Below, in pieces: positions 37,162-47,092 of a DNA stretch of 64,000 nucleotides; position 1 is the stretch's first letter; each line of letters opens with the position of its first letter. The translations under genes were made by a program, and so were the position numbers. Origin of the DNA: Shewanella schlegeliana (lineage in GTDB: Bacteria; Pseudomonadota; Gammaproteobacteria; Enterobacterales; Shewanellaceae); contig NZ_JAESVD010000001.1 in assembly GCF_016765635.1 (NCBI RefSeq), forward strand, positions 124,001-188,000, written 5' to 3'. The notes beneath the pieces were generated by a model. It saw only the letters and a list, made by a program, of their open reading frames with translations, was not told where the DNA came from and did not search any database.

Positions 37162-39012
37162 GTGTTAAATAAATACCCGATGTGGAAAAACCTAATGGTG
37201 ATATTGATTATCGCCATAGGTGGATTCTATGCGATACCAAACCTTTTCGGAGAAGACCACGCAGTTCAAGTGGTTGCAACTCGAGGAGCAGAGGTCTCAG
37301 CGTCGACTCTGTCGACAGTAAATGAAGTATTAAAGAGCAAAGGTATCGCTGTTAAGCGTTCCGAGCTTGAAAATGGTCAGTTGTTAGTACGCTTAAATAA
37401 TGGTGAAGAGCAGTTAGTTGCTAAAGAAATCATTAGCGATGCGTTAGGCGACAAGTACACCGTAGCATTAAACTTAGCACCAGCTACACCAAAGTGGTTA
37501 GAGGCCATGGGCGGATCGCCTATGAAGCTAGGTTTAGATTTGCGTGGTGGTGTTCACTTCTTGATGGAAGTGGATATGGGCGAAGCGCTTCGTAAGATGA
37601 GCGAAGCCAAGGTTGCAGACTTCAGAACTGATTTACGAGCTGAGAAAATTCGCTACGCGGGTATTCGTAATGGCGCCAAAGGCATCGAGATTAAGTTTCG
37701 CGATGCAGAGACTTTAGCGAAAGCCGAAAACTTTCTTAAGTCTCGCAGCAATGACATGGTCTTCGTCGACAAGACTGTTGGCGATGACTATGTCCTTGTT
37801 GCTAATCCAAGTGAAGCTTATTTAAAACAGGTTAAAGAAGAAGCACTACAGCAAAACATCACCACACTGCGTAACCGTGTAAACGAGTTAGGTGTGGCGG
37901 AGCCTGTTGTGCAACGTCAAGGTGCTGAACGTATTATTGTTGAGCTACCAGGCGTTCAAGATACCGCTCGCGCAAAAGAAATTTTGAGTGCGACGGCATC
38001 GATTGAATTCCATATGGTTGACCAAAAAGCCGATGTTCAAGCTGCAATGAGTGGCCGTGTACCAGCGGGTTCTGAGCTTTATCAGCGCCGCAGCGGTGGT
38101 CCAGTCGTCTTGAAAAAAGCGGTTATGTTGACCGGTGATCATATTCAAGGTGCGCAGCCAAGCTTCGACGAATATAGTCGTCCACAAGTATCAATTAACC
38201 TTGATGCTAAAGGTGGTTCAATCTTCTCGAATGTCACTAAAGACAACATCGGCAACCCGATGGCAACGCTATTTATCGAGTATAAAGATACCGGTGAAAA
38301 GAATGCCGACGGTAGCGTTAAGATGAAGAAGATTGAAGAAGTGATTTCGGTTGCTACCATTCAAGCACGTCTTGGCCGTAACTTTGTTATCACAGGCCTT
38401 GAGCATGCAGAAGCACAGAACTTAGCGCTATTGCTACGTGCTGGTGCGCTAATCGCTCCTGTTTATATCGTTGAGGAACGTACCATTGGTCCGAGCCTAG
38501 GTGCTGAAAATATCCAAAACGGTATGCAAGCGATGATCTGGGGGATGGCTGTCGTCTTAATCTTCATGTTGGTTTACTACCGTGGTTTCGGTCTAATCGC
38601 AAACCTTGCACTAACGGCTAACTTGGTAATGGTTGTGGGCGTGATGTCTATGATCCCAGGAGCAGTGCTAACACTGCCGGGTATTGCCGGTATGGTGTTA
38701 ACAGTCGGTATGGCAGTTGATGGTAACGTATTGATTTACGAGCGTATTCGTGAAGAATTACGTAATGGCCGCAGCGTACAGCAAGCGATTCATGAAGGAT
38801 ACGGTAACGCATTCTCAACTATCGCCGATGCTAACATCACTACCTTTATGACGGCGCTTATTCTATTTGCCGTGGGTACAGGTGCGGTGAAGGGCTTCGC
38901 GGTAACCCTAATGATCGGTATCGCTACTTCTATGTTTACTTCTATCGTGGGTACACGCTCAATCGTGAACGCGATTTGGGGTGGTAAACGCGTGAAGAAA
39001 CTGTCTATTTAA
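37162..39012 (+). CDS. secD: Protein translocase subunit SecD
   Basis: This RND-family protein (616 residues) uses the proton gradient to pull secreted proteins across the membrane. It has an N-terminal helix, a large periplasmic region including [28 protein letters not shown], and five C-terminal membrane helices including [17 protein letters not shown]. Start is GTG 37162. secF follows after 13 nt, and the C-terminal half is homologous to it. Confidence 0.95.
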   Translation: MLNKYPMWKNLMVILIIAIGGFYAIPNLFGEDHAVQVVATRGAEVSASTLSTVNEVLKSKGIAVKRSELENGQLLVRLNNGEEQLVAKEIISDALGDKYTVALNLAPATPKWLEAMGGSPMKLGLDLRGGVHFLMEVDMGEALRKMSEAKVADFRTDLRAEKIRYAGIRNGAKGIEIKFRDAETLAKAENFLKSRSNDMVFVDKTVGDDYVLVANPSEAYLKQVKEEALQQNITTLRNRVNELGVAEPVVQRQGAERIIVELPGVQDTARAKEILSATASIEFHMVDQKADVQAAMSGRVPAGSELYQRRSGGPVVLKKAVMLTGDHIQGAQPSFDEYSRPQVSINLDAKGGSIFSNVTKDNIGNPMATLFIEYKDTGEKNADGSVKMKKIEEVISVATIQARLGRNFVITGLEHAEAQNLALLLRAGALIAPVYIVEERTIGPSLGAENIQNGMQAMIWGMAVVLIFMLVYYRGFGLIANLALTANLVMVVGVMSMIPGAVLTLPGIAGMVLTVGMAVDGNVLIYERIREELRNGRSVQQAIHEGYGNAFSTIADANITTFMTALILFAVGTGAVKGFAVTLMIGIATSMFTSIVGTRSIVNAIWGGKRVKKLSI

Positions 39013-39025
39013 GGGGAAGTTGATA

Positions 39026-39973
39026 ATGTTACAGATTTTAAATGTTAAAGGCACAGTCAACTTCCTGCGCCATGCACTGCCAATCAGCATCTTCTCTGCT
39101 GTGTTAGTGCTAGGTTCAATTGTTACCTTAGCGACAAAAGGTATTAACTGGGGCCTAGACTTTACCGGCGGTACAGTTGTAGAGCTTGAATTTTCTAAGC
39201 CAGCTGACTTAAATGCGATTCGCACAAATCTTTCTACTGAGGCTGTTGGTGGCGCAGTGGTTCAGAACTTTGGTTCTAGCCGCGACGTGCTTATTCGCCT
39301 TCCTGTGAAAGATGACTTTAAGAGCGAAGATCAAGTTAACGACGTGATGGATGCCGTAACCAAACTGGATTCATCGGTTGTTCAAAAGCGTGTCGAATTT
39401 GTGGGACCACAGGTAGGTAAAGAACTTGCAGAGCAGGGGGGATTAGCGGTTTTAGTCGCGCTAATCTGTATTCTTATCTATGTGTCATTCCGATTTGAAT
39501 GGCGTTTAGCACTGGGTTCAGTAGCGGCACTTGCGCACGATATTATCGTTACTTTAGGCGTGTTTTCGCTGCTACAGCTTGAGTTTGACCTAACTGTACT
39601 CGCAGGTTTGCTGACCGTTGTTGGTTACTCGTTGAACGATACCATCGTGGTATTTGACCGTATTCGTGAAAACTTCCTAAAGTTGCGTAAGAGTACGCCT
39701 GAAGAAGTGGTGAATATTTCAATCACTCAGACCATGAGTCGTACCATTATTACGACTGGTACAACATTGGTTGTAGTTGTGGCTCTGTTCCTCAAAGGTG
39801 GCACAATGATCCATGGCTTTGCGACAGCATTGTTGATGGGTATTTTTGTGGGTACCTTCTCGTCAATCTACGTGGCGAGCTTCTTGGCTATCAAGCTAGG
39901 CATTAATCGTGAACACATGATGCCTGTTGAAGTTGAGAAAGAAGGTGCAGATCAAGATGCACTAATGCCTTAA
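39026..39973 (+). CDS. secF: Protein translocase subunit SecF
   Basis: Partner of SecD in the SecDF complex. The 315-residue protein has six membrane helices with the conserved GLDFTGGT near the start and GYSLNDTIVVFDRIREN in the fourth helix region. AGGGG (39012-39016) precedes ATG 39026 by 9 nt; the two-codon longer TTG start at 39020 is less likely. A strong terminator follows. Confidence 0.95.
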   Translation: MLQILNVKGTVNFLRHALPISIFSAVLVLGSIVTLATKGINWGLDFTGGTVVELEFSKPADLNAIRTNLSTEAVGGAVVQNFGSSRDVLIRLPVKDDFKSEDQVNDVMDAVTKLDSSVVQKRVEFVGPQVGKELAEQGGLAVLVALICILIYVSFRFEWRLALGSVAALAHDIIVTLGVFSLLQLEFDLTVLAGLLTVVGYSLNDTIVVFDRIRENFLKLRKSTPEEVVNISITQTMSRTIITTGTTLVVVVALFLKGGTMIHGFATALLMGIFVGTFSSIYVASFLAIKLGINREHMMPVEVEKEGADQDALMP

Positions 39974-39988
39974 TAGGTATAAGTACAG

Positions 39989-40016
39989 AAAAGCCACCCT
40001 TGAGGTGGCTTTTTTA
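39989..40016 (+). terminator. Terminator after secF
   Basis: AAAGCCACC and GGTGGCTTT pair around CTTGA, followed by a T-run. Confidence 0.92.
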
Positions 40017-40226
40017 TGCGCTATTCGATGATAATTATCTTTAATTTTTGTAAAGGTGAGTATAAATCCCACCTATTCCCCCTAGGCTAAGTGTTTTGTG
40101 TTGTTTAAAAACAGAGCACTCGACAGACTTGTCGATTTCGCTGTAGCATGTAAACCTATTTTAAAGTGAGCTTATTGAAGTTTTGTCCCTTAATTTGCCG
40201 ACAGAGCAATAGCAGTAGGAAATAAC

Positions 40227-40544
40227 ATGGAAGAGCAGACACGTTTGGTTGCAGCAGGGAATCTGCTAGAGGCTCATACTTGGAAAGGTATGCTGGAGTC
40301 CAGTGGTATACAGGTTGAGTTAAAAGGTGAGGCACTGTTAGGTGGTGTAGGTGAGCTACCAACAGGCATTCAAAATGTCGAACTTTGGGTGGCAGAAAGC
40401 CAATACGAAATCGCAAAAAAACAGATGGCATCGTTAAACGCACAGTGTCCACAATGGAAGTGTGTTAACTGCCATGAAATCAATGAATCCAGCTTTGAGC
40501 TCTGCTGGAATTGCAGTGCTGAGCGAAGTGAGAAGTACAGTTAA
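40227..40544 (+). CDS. DUF2007-like protein with C-terminal zinc ribbon
   Basis: A 105-residue protein. The N-terminal part (about residues 6-60) fits the DUF2007 putative signal-transducing domain (LLEAHTWKGMLESSGI, ELWVAESQYEIAK), and the C-terminal part carries two CxxC pairs (CVNCHE, CWNCS) that probably bind zinc. Function is unknown. It overlaps the following rhodanese gene by one base (TAATG), so the two are translationally coupled. Confidence 0.72.
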   Translation: MEEQTRLVAAGNLLEAHTWKGMLESSGIQVELKGEALLGGVGELPTGIQNVELWVAESQYEIAKKQMASLNAQCPQWKCVNCHEINESSFELCWNCSAERSEKYS

Positions 40545-40903
40545 TGAAACATAATCCTGCATTTTTAGCATTAGTAGAAAGTATTTTACCTAAGATCACC
40601 GAAGTGACAGTTGAGCAGTACCAATCTATGACAGACTGGAACTTACTCGATGTCAGAGAAGACTCTGAGTGGCTGCAGGGACACCTACCTAACGCGCAGC
40701 ATTTAGGCAGAGGTATTATTGAGAGAGATATCGAGACACGTTTTCCCGATAAACAAAGCCCATTGGTTTTGTATTGTGGCGGCGGCTATCGTTCTGCACT
40801 GGCTGCAAATAATCTTCAGGTTATGGGTTATTCGAAAGTGGTATCGTTAGCGGGTGGTTATAAAGCCTGGCTTGAGCGACAATTGCCGATAGAACACGAC
40901 TAA
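40544..40903 (+). CDS. Rhodanese-like domain protein
   Basis: A single-domain sulfurtransferase of 119 residues, probably cytoplasmic. The active-site cysteine is in the loop YCGGGYRS, preceded by LLDVREDSEW and HLPNAQHLGRG as in other rhodaneses. It may carry persulfide sulfur. Its start overlaps the upstream DUF2007-like gene, and the siroheme dehydrogenase gene begins 36 nt downstream on the same strand, suggesting an operon concerned with sulfur. Confidence 0.88.
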   Translation: MKHNPAFLALVESILPKITEVTVEQYQSMTDWNLLDVREDSEWLQGHLPNAQHLGRGIIERDIETRFPDKQSPLVLYCGGGYRSALAANNLQVMGYSKVVSLAGGYKAWLERQLPIEHD

Positions 40904-40939
40904 AGAAGTCGTAAACTATCGCATAGGTGCAGCTCATAA

Positions 40940-41851
40940 ATGCAATACTTTCCGCTGTTTGTTGATACCCAAGCTCTTAGGGTGCTTATTATTGGGGCTG
41001 GCGATGTCGCCAGTCGCAAGTTGGACCTACTTTGTCGCACTGAGGCGAGTGTTCGCGTTATCGCAATTGATGTTTGCCAAGACACCCTCAACTATGTCAA
41101 TCAAAATCGCATAACCCTTGAACAACGACCAGTTAGTGACTCTGATATCACAGGTTACGATCTTATTTATCTTTGCACCGCAGATAAGCAGCTCAATGAA
41201 CGTCTAGCGAGTATCGCCAAGCGGCAAGGGATTTGGGCTAATGTGGTAGATAATCCAAAGCATTGCCGCTTTATCACTCCTTCCATTGTCGATAGAGGTC
41301 GCTTACAGATTGCGATAAGCACAGCTGGTGCTGCACCCGTATACGCACGAGAACTCAGAGCGCGACTGGAGTCTTGGTTACCTCTTTCGATCAATCCTTT
41401 ATTTGATTTTATTGCCGAGCACCGCAAAGAGGTTCAGCAACGTTTGCCTGTATTTAAACAAAGAAGAGTATTTTGGGAGCATTTTTTTAAGCGCAATGCT
41501 GAGCGTTTTGACGAAAACACGCCTGAACATTACCAGGCCTGTTTTTCACTGCAAACAACGAGAGGCGAGTTGTTGTTGATCGATACCTCAACACCAGCCG
41601 ACTTATTACCTATTGGCGCCATGCCTTACCTGCAAAAGATCGAAGTGACTTATGCCACTTCTCCTGTGCCTTTTGAACTTAATGAGTTGTTAAGGCGAGA
41701 CGCTAGTTTTTTGGCTGAGTTCGATGATGACATGATTGAGCAACAGTTAACCACCGGAGAGTCATGCCTTGTCTATGGTGACCCCGCTGAAATGCAGCGT
41801 TTATCTGAGCAGTTTGTCGATGCCAGATATTTAAGACCGGGCAGCTTTTAG
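40940..41851 (+). CDS. Precorrin-2 dehydrogenase/ferrochelatase (CysG N-terminal type, Met8/SirC-like)
   Basis: A 303-residue protein corresponding to the siroheme-synthase N-terminal half. It has the NAD-binding IIGAGDVASRKL near residue 20 and the TADKQLNERLAS and VVDNPKHCRFITPSIVDR segments that form the dehydrogenase/chelatase active site. It lacks the C-terminal uroporphyrinogen methyltransferase domain found in the E. coli CysG fusion, so that step must be elsewhere. The C-terminal 100 residues are less conserved. No strong terminator follows. Confidence 0.82.
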   Translation: MQYFPLFVDTQALRVLIIGAGDVASRKLDLLCRTEASVRVIAIDVCQDTLNYVNQNRITLEQRPVSDSDITGYDLIYLCTADKQLNERLASIAKRQGIWANVVDNPKHCRFITPSIVDRGRLQIAISTAGAAPVYARELRARLESWLPLSINPLFDFIAEHRKEVQQRLPVFKQRRVFWEHFFKRNAERFDENTPEHYQACFSLQTTRGELLLIDTSTPADLLPIGAMPYLQKIEVTYATSPVPFELNELLRRDASFLAEFDDDMIEQQLTTGESCLVYGDPAEMQRLSEQFVDARYLRPGSF

Positions 41852-41996
41852 CTCATCACCTTTTAGTTCATCAGATAGATAAGTTTTACATTCGTTAACC
41901 AAGGAGGCTAGAACAGTGTTGTTTTTAATGCCTTGATCGTGTGCTGGCTGTTTAATTTGAGGTAAACTTGGCGCAAATTTATTTGTGAATACTCCC

Positions 41997-42542
41997 ATGG
42001 CACTTAAAGCAACCGTATTTAAAGTCGCAATCCAAATCGCCGATATGGATCGTGGTTATTATCAAGATCACCAGTTAACGCTAGCCCAGCATCCTTCAGA
42101 AACCGATGAACGTATGATGGTAAGACTGCTTGCCTTTGCCATGAATGCCAGTGACAGTTTGGCGTTTAGCAAAGGACTATGTGTCGATGATGAGCCTGAG
42201 CTTTGGGATAAGTCATTGTCCGATGAAATCAACCTATGGGTGGAGTTTGGGCAGAGTGACGAGAAATGGTTACGTAAAGCGTGTGGGCGTGCTAAACAAG
42301 TACAGCTCATTACCTACGGCGGTCGTAGTGTGCCTATTTGGTGGAAGCAAAATGAAGCGACGCTTGAGCGCTACGGCAATTTAACGATTTGGAATATTCC
42401 AGAAGAAGCTGTGAAAGCGATGGGGCAGCTGGTTGGTCGCAACATGTCTTTGCAGTTTAATATTTGTGAAGGCCAGATCTGGATCTCTGATAACGATAAT
42501 AGCGTGTTGGTTGAACCTGAATTGCTCAAGGGTGACAGATAA
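41997..42542 (+). CDS. yaeQ: YaeQ family protein
   Basis: A 181-residue protein, the same length as E. coli YaeQ when begun at ATG 41997. Signatures such as ADMDRGYY, LTLAQHPSETDERMMVRLLAFA and the PEEAV C-terminal region place it in the family, which has a PD-(D/E)XK nuclease-like fold but no known reaction. It once was linked to RfaH suppression. A bidirectional terminator follows. Confidence 0.9.
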   Translation: MALKATVFKVAIQIADMDRGYYQDHQLTLAQHPSETDERMMVRLLAFAMNASDSLAFSKGLCVDDEPELWDKSLSDEINLWVEFGQSDEKWLRKACGRAKQVQLITYGGRSVPIWWKQNEATLERYGNLTIWNIPEEAVKAMGQLVGRNMSLQFNICEGQIWISDNDNSVLVEPELLKGDR

Positions 42543-42580
42543 GGTGTTACTGTTTGTATAGAGTGAAGTTTTAGCACGTA

Positions 42581-42611
42581 AAAAAGCCAGTCGTTTGACT
42601 GGCTTTTTTGT
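42581..42611. terminator. Bidirectional terminator between yaeQ and the cstA-like gene
   Basis: AAAAGCCAGTC and GACTGGCTTTT form the stem, with A and T runs on either side, serving both convergent genes. Confidence 0.92.
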
Positions 42612-42629
42612 GGCGGAACCGCAGAAGTA

Positions 42630-44069
42630 CTAAGACTCTTCCGCTACCATTTCAATTTCGCCTTTACCTTTAGTCTTAACAATAACTAGGCCAGTGATCA
42701 CTAAGGTCGATACTACGCCTGCAATTGTTGAGATTGTCATTGGTAGGCCTGCTCCTAGCGTGTGTGAGCTCAATAGGAAACTAATTACAACCGTTGTCAT
42801 AAACATGGCCGGAACCGTACAGATCCAATGCAGTTTGTTGTGACGTAAAAGGTACGCAGATGCTGTCCATAACATCATTACTGCAGTTGTCTGGTTAGCA
42901 ACACCGAAGTAGCGCCAAATGACACCAAAATCAACCTGAGTTAATACCGCACCAGCAACAAATAATGGGATAGCAAACATTAGACGCTTTGGCAGCTCTG
43001 TTTGTGGCATTTTGAAGAACTCAGCTAAAATCAGACGGGCGCTTCGGAACGCTGTATCACCTGAGGTGATAGGCAGTACGATAACCCCTAGTACCGCTAG
43101 GAAACCACCTACCGCGCCTAGAAGACCTGTTGAAGCTTCATAAACGACGTTCGCAGGGTTACCCGCCATACCCGCATTTAGCCCTTCAACACCGCCGAAG
43201 AAAGACAGTGCGATAGCACACCAGATAAGGGCAATAATACCTTCACCGATCATAGCGCCGTAGAATACAAAGCGACCATTTGATTCATTCTCAACACAGC
43301 GCGCCATTAGTGGTGACTGAGTTGCGTGGAAACCTGAGACAGCACCACAAGCAATCGTGATGAATAGGGCAGGCCATAGAGGCATGTCATTCGGGTTTAA
43401 GTTCGTTAGGAAGTCACCGACTTCAACGCCTGGTAATAAAGTGTGCTCACTAGAGATGATTAACGCGATAGTCAGACCAACAGACATAAACACTAGCAGA
43501 GCGCCGAAGAACGGATAGAGGCGGCCGATAATCTTATCGACAGGCACGATGGTTGCGATCAAGTAGTATACGAAGATGATACCAACGAAAATGCTCAAGT
43601 CCAAACCTGTTAGCTTAGCCAAAAGGCCAGCAGGAGCCGAGATAAATACCACCCCAACTAGAAGCAGAAGAATGATGGCAAACACGTTCATAAAGTGCTT
43701 AGCACCTTTGCCTAGGTATTTACCTGCAAGGTTAGGTACCGACTCACCATTGTTGCGAACAGATAACATGCCAGAGAAATAATCGTGTACTGCACCTGCA
43801 AATACACAGCCAAGCACAATCCATAACATGGCCGCTGGGCCATAAAGTGCACCGAGGATAGGACCAAAGATTGGGCCTACACCAGCAATATTGAGTAACT
43901 GAATAAGGTAAACTTTACCTTTAGACATAGGTACATAATCGACACCGTCAGTCTTGGTAAATGCAGGGGTTTGACGATTTGTATTGATGCCAAAAACCTT
44001 TTCGACAAATGCACCATAAATAAAATAGCCACCGATCAACAGACCGACGCAAAGCAAGAACCACGTCAT
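42630..44069 (-). CDS. CstA/BtsT-family transporter (probable pyruvate transporter)
   Basis: A 479-residue membrane protein of the carbon-starvation family with about 12-14 helices. It is shorter than E. coli CstA (about 700 aa) and BtsT. The start is ATG 44069, with GGAGAG 9 nt upstream; ATG 44090 lacks a ribosome-binding site. It directly follows a BtsR/BtsS-like two-component system on the same strand, and three BtsR-motif repeats lie 74-122 bp upstream. A pyruvate uptake role, by analogy with BtsT, is inferred; peptide transport (CstA) is an alternative. Confidence 0.82.
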   Translation of the reverse strand: MTWFLLCVGLLIGGYFIYGAFVEKVFGINTNRQTPAFTKTDGVDYVPMSKGKVYLIQLLNIAGVGPIFGPILGALYGPAAMLWIVLGCVFAGAVHDYFSGMLSVRNNGESVPNLAGKYLGKGAKHFMNVFAIILLLLVGVVFISAPAGLLAKLTGLDLSIFVGIIFVYYLIATIVPVDKIIGRLYPFFGALLVFMSVGLTIALIISSEHTLLPGVEVGDFLTNLNPNDMPLWPALFITIACGAVSGFHATQSPLMARCVENESNGRFVFYGAMIGEGIIALIWCAIALSFFGGVEGLNAGMAGNPANVVYEASTGLLGAVGGFLAVLGVIVLPITSGDTAFRSARLILAEFFKMPQTELPKRLMFAIPLFVAGAVLTQVDFGVIWRYFGVANQTTAVMMLWTASAYLLRHNKLHWICTVPAMFMTTVVISFLLSSHTLGAGLPMTISTIAGVVSTLVITGLVIVKTKGKGEIEMVAEES

Positions 44070-44142
44070 ATTAATTAACTCTCCAAACATAGAATGGCTG
44101 GGAGTGTAAACTTATTTATAGAGTCAGAAAGTTCCAAATAGC

Positions 44143-44191
44143 TAAGCGGTCAGATAGCTAAGGTCAGCGGTAATATGGCGACCTTAGCGGT
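44143..44191 (-). promoter_or_regulatory. Three BtsR(YehT)-type direct repeats upstream of the cstA-like gene
   Basis: On the minus strand the motifs ACCGCTTA (44143-44150), ACCGCTGA (44164-44171) and ACCGCTAA (44184-44191) repeat with spacers of 13 and 12 bp. The E. coli BtsR/YehT motif, as I recall it, is ACC[G/A]CT[C/T]A in direct repeat with a 13-bp spacer. A TATAAA element is found further downstream at about 44113-44118 (minus strand). The regulator gene lies immediately upstream. Confidence 0.75.
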
Positions 44192-44205
44192 TGAACTTTT
44201 TATTG

Positions 44206-44916
44206 CTATTGGAACCCAAAAAGTTGTTTGAGTTGCTTTAAGTAGCGCCTAGATACTGGCACCTTAGCGCCAGAGCGAGTTGTGACCTCTGCACCCGCTT
44301 CTTGCAGTTCGATTTCGGCAATGGCCTTAGGAGCGATTAAGTACTGCCGATGGCAATAGATAAGCGAGGTTTTTTCCTCTAGTACTCTTAATGTCATATG
44401 GGTATGCACAAGCTCGTTGGCGGTCGCAACATGCACGCCGCTCATATCACTATAGATAAATTGTACGGCATCAGTGGCCACCACCTTTAACCTATTGCCG
44501 CAAAAGCAGGGGATATGCTCAAGCTTTTCAGTGGCGATGGGGCCGAGTTGCTTAGGTGTCAGGTCTTTGCGTAATCGGTTTAATGTCGAGGCGAAACGAT
44601 TGTCATCAATCGGCTTCAATAGGTAATCGAATGCCTGTTTTTCAAATGCAGTGATGGCGTATTCATCAAATGCTGTCACAAACACGATCCTAGGGAGATT
44701 ATCCGGGTCTAACATAGACGCGAGTTCAAGGCCGGATATTTTGGGCATCTGAATATCAAGGAAGATCAGCTCAGGTTTATACTTTGCGATGGCTTGCATC
44801 GCTTCAACGGCGTTACTGCATTGGGCTACCACTTCAAAATCAGGGTCGTTCTCAAGCAAGATAGCAAGCTCGTCTCTGGCATAAGGTTCATCGTCAATTA
44901 TGATACAGCTAATCAA
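44206..44916 (-). CDS. LytTR-type response regulator, BtsR-like
   Basis: A 236-residue response regulator. The receiver domain (1-120) has the phosphorylation aspartate in IFLDIQMP and the threonine/lysine of VTAFDEYA and LLKPI; the C-terminal LytTR DNA-binding domain (about 135-236) contains CHRQYLIA and RSGAKVPVSRRY. The sensor gene lies 3 nt upstream, so they form an operon. The likely target is the cstA-like gene. It resembles BtsR (YehT) of E. coli; naming is by this similarity and context. Confidence 0.88.
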   Translation of the reverse strand: MISCIIIDDEPYARDELAILLENDPDFEVVAQCSNAVEAMQAIAKYKPELIFLDIQMPKISGLELASMLDPDNLPRIVFVTAFDEYAITAFEKQAFDYLLKPIDDNRFASTLNRLRKDLTPKQLGPIATEKLEHIPCFCGNRLKVVATDAVQFIYSDMSGVHVATANELVHTHMTLRVLEEKTSLIYCHRQYLIAPKAIAEIELQEAGAEVTTRSGAKVPVSRRYLKQLKQLFGFQ

Positions 44917-44919
44917 GGC

Positions 44920-46593
44920 TTAAGATCCCTTTGTTGGTAGGTGAATGCTAATTGTAGTGTATTGGTTTGGTTCAAAGTTTATTGCAATACCAAACTGTGC
45001 GCCAAATATGTTTTGGATCCGCTTGTCGACGATATTCATGCCTAAGCCTTCGCTGTCGGTTTTTGGCTTATAAAGGCCAGCATTGTCGGTGACAGACAGT
45101 AGTAGTGTCTCGTCTGCCAATAGCTCGCCTTTAACCGTGATGACGCCGGAACTTAGCATGTTTGAAGTGCCGTGTTTCACCGCATTCTCAATGATTGGCT
45201 GCAGGGTAAAGGCGGGCAGTTTGCAATGCAATAATGACTCTGGAATATCAATATTGACCGTTAATTTATCGATAAAGCGTGCCTTTTCGATAGTCAGATA
45301 TGAGTCAATATGTTCAAGTTCATCGGCGAGAGTGACCAGTCCCGTGGTGCGTTTTAAGTTGATCCGTAAAAACTGCGATAGGTTTTGAATGAGTTGCCGT
45401 GCAGTATTAGGGTCGCGGCGGATAATCGCTGCGATGGTATTTAGCGCATTAAACAAAAAGTGTGGATTGACTTGGGCTTGTAACAACTTCAGTTCAGACT
45501 GAACTAATAAGTTTTGCTGAACGGCAAAGCGACCATAAAGAATTTGGTTCGATAGCAGTCGTCCTAAACCTTCGCCTAGGGTTTTATTGATATTGAGAAA
45601 CAGCTTTTTCTTCGGCTCGTACAGTTTGATGGTTCCGATAACTTCGGCATCAGATCTAAGCGGGATCACTAAGCTGGAACCCAGCTGACAATTGTCTGAT
45701 ATTGAGCATGCATAGGGCACATTGACGCCATCGGCGAACATCACTCTATCTTGATCTATAGCATCTTGAGTTATTTTAGAAGAGATCGGCGTACCCGAAA
45801 TATGGTGGTCATCGCCGATGCCGATAAAGGCCAGCAGTTTTTCAGTATCGGTAATAGCTACCGCGCCAACCTGCGTTTCCTCTTTGATAATTTGTGCTAC
45901 CTGCTTACTGGTTTCTTCATTAAAACCTGTCGACAAAATTCCTACACTGCGCTCAGCAATCCTTAACGACTGAGTTGAGAATACCGACGACATCTTGTCA
46001 TACATGGCTTTTTGGTCGCGTATGATACTCATAAATAGTGCGGCACCGATAGAGTTGATCAACAACATTGGCAGCGCTATTTGTTCCACGAGTGCAAAGG
46101 CATCAGCAAAAGGTTTAGCAACGGCTAGAATAATTAGCATCTGCATCACTTCAGCTGTAAAGGTCACCACGCACACCAGTAATGGTGAATAGAGCATTTC
46201 TTGTTGGCCGATACGGCGTAGGTAATAACTCACCATTCCAGCAGATAAGCCCTCCAAGGTAGTCGAGATAGCGCAGGCCAGATCGGTAAATCCGCCCATG
46301 CTGTATCTGTGTAGCCCGCCTGTGAGCCCGACTAAGAAACCCGTAACTGGCCCGCCGAGTAAGCCTCCAAGTACGGCGCCCATGGCTCGAGTATTGGCGA
46401 TGGCATCATTGGTCTGTTCACCAAAATAGGTGGCCATAATGCAAAAGCCTGAGAAGATAAAGTAGATATAAACCTTGTGGGGAAGGCGAGTCGCGGCCTC
46501 GGTAAAAACTTTAAAAAGGGGGGTTTTACTAACAAGGTAGACAATCATCATATAGAGGCTCATCTGTTGTGTTAGTAATAATATTAGTGACAT
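44920..46593 (-). CDS. LytS-type sensor histidine kinase, BtsS-like
   Basis: A 557-residue membrane sensor. The N-terminal region has the five- to six-helix LytS (5TM-5TMR) sensor (about 1-200), then a GAF domain (about 215-350), and the kinase with phosphorylatable histidine in PHFLFNALNTIAAIIRRD and ATP-binding ENAVKHG and GLGMNIVDKRI. BtsS senses extracellular pyruvate in E. coli; that ligand is inferred here from the linked transporter and repeats. The gene order is btsS-btsR-cstA. Confidence 0.87.
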   Translation of the reverse strand: MSLILLLTQQMSLYMMIVYLVSKTPLFKVFTEAATRLPHKVYIYFIFSGFCIMATYFGEQTNDAIANTRAMGAVLGGLLGGPVTGFLVGLTGGLHRYSMGGFTDLACAISTTLEGLSAGMVSYYLRRIGQQEMLYSPLLVCVVTFTAEVMQMLIILAVAKPFADAFALVEQIALPMLLINSIGAALFMSIIRDQKAMYDKMSSVFSTQSLRIAERSVGILSTGFNEETSKQVAQIIKEETQVGAVAITDTEKLLAFIGIGDDHHISGTPISSKITQDAIDQDRVMFADGVNVPYACSISDNCQLGSSLVIPLRSDAEVIGTIKLYEPKKKLFLNINKTLGEGLGRLLSNQILYGRFAVQQNLLVQSELKLLQAQVNPHFLFNALNTIAAIIRRDPNTARQLIQNLSQFLRINLKRTTGLVTLADELEHIDSYLTIEKARFIDKLTVNIDIPESLLHCKLPAFTLQPIIENAVKHGTSNMLSSGVITVKGELLADETLLLSVTDNAGLYKPKTDSEGLGMNIVDKRIQNIFGAQFGIAINFEPNQYTTISIHLPTKGS

Positions 46594-46786
46594 GGAAGAC
46601 TCACTTTGAAAGAGTGGCTTAGCTTAGGCTGTTTAAGCAAAATCAAATGCTTAATATAGTGTGCATTGACACTAATTTCATACAAAAATTTATGACTATT
46701 AATACGAGTGCAAAGTAGATCAAAGTTTTGAATATAGGGATAGCGTATAAAGTGCCTTATATATACAGCTTAATATTAGAGGCAAT

Positions 46787-47029
46787 ATGTCAGATTCTAT
46801 TCACGGCCATCAGGTGATGGAGCTTATGTTAGCGCACGGGCAATCTTTAACTAAAGAGGCGTTAAAATCATTAATGCATAAAGAGTTTGGTGAGCAGGCA
46901 CGTTACCACACTTGCTCTGCACAAGAGATGGATGCAGATGAGCTAATCGCTTTTCTTGAGAAAAAAGGGAAGTTTATCCATTCGCAGAACGGTATAGAGA
47001 CCGCTGCTGATCGGATCTGTAACCACTAA
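46787..47029 (+). CDS. yecH: YecH family metal-binding protein
   Basis: An 80-residue small protein with the family motifs IHGHQVMELM, FHTCSAQ-type YHTCSAQEMDADELIAFL and a C-terminal CNH. The conserved H and C residues suggest metal binding; no function is known. The length matches E. coli YecH. A terminator follows. Confidence 0.82.
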   Translation: MSDSIHGHQVMELMLAHGQSLTKEALKSLMHKEFGEQARYHTCSAQEMDADELIAFLEKKGKFIHSQNGIETAADRICNH

Positions 47030-47048
47030 CAGCATCTAAGAATATATT

Positions 47049-47074
47049 AAAGCCTAACGATGTTAGGCTTTTTT
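47049..47074 (+). terminator. Terminator after yecH
   Basis: AAAGCCTAAC and GTTAGGCTTT pair around GAT, with a T-run. Confidence 0.9.
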
Positions 47075-47092
47075 ATGCAGCTTATAGCATGA

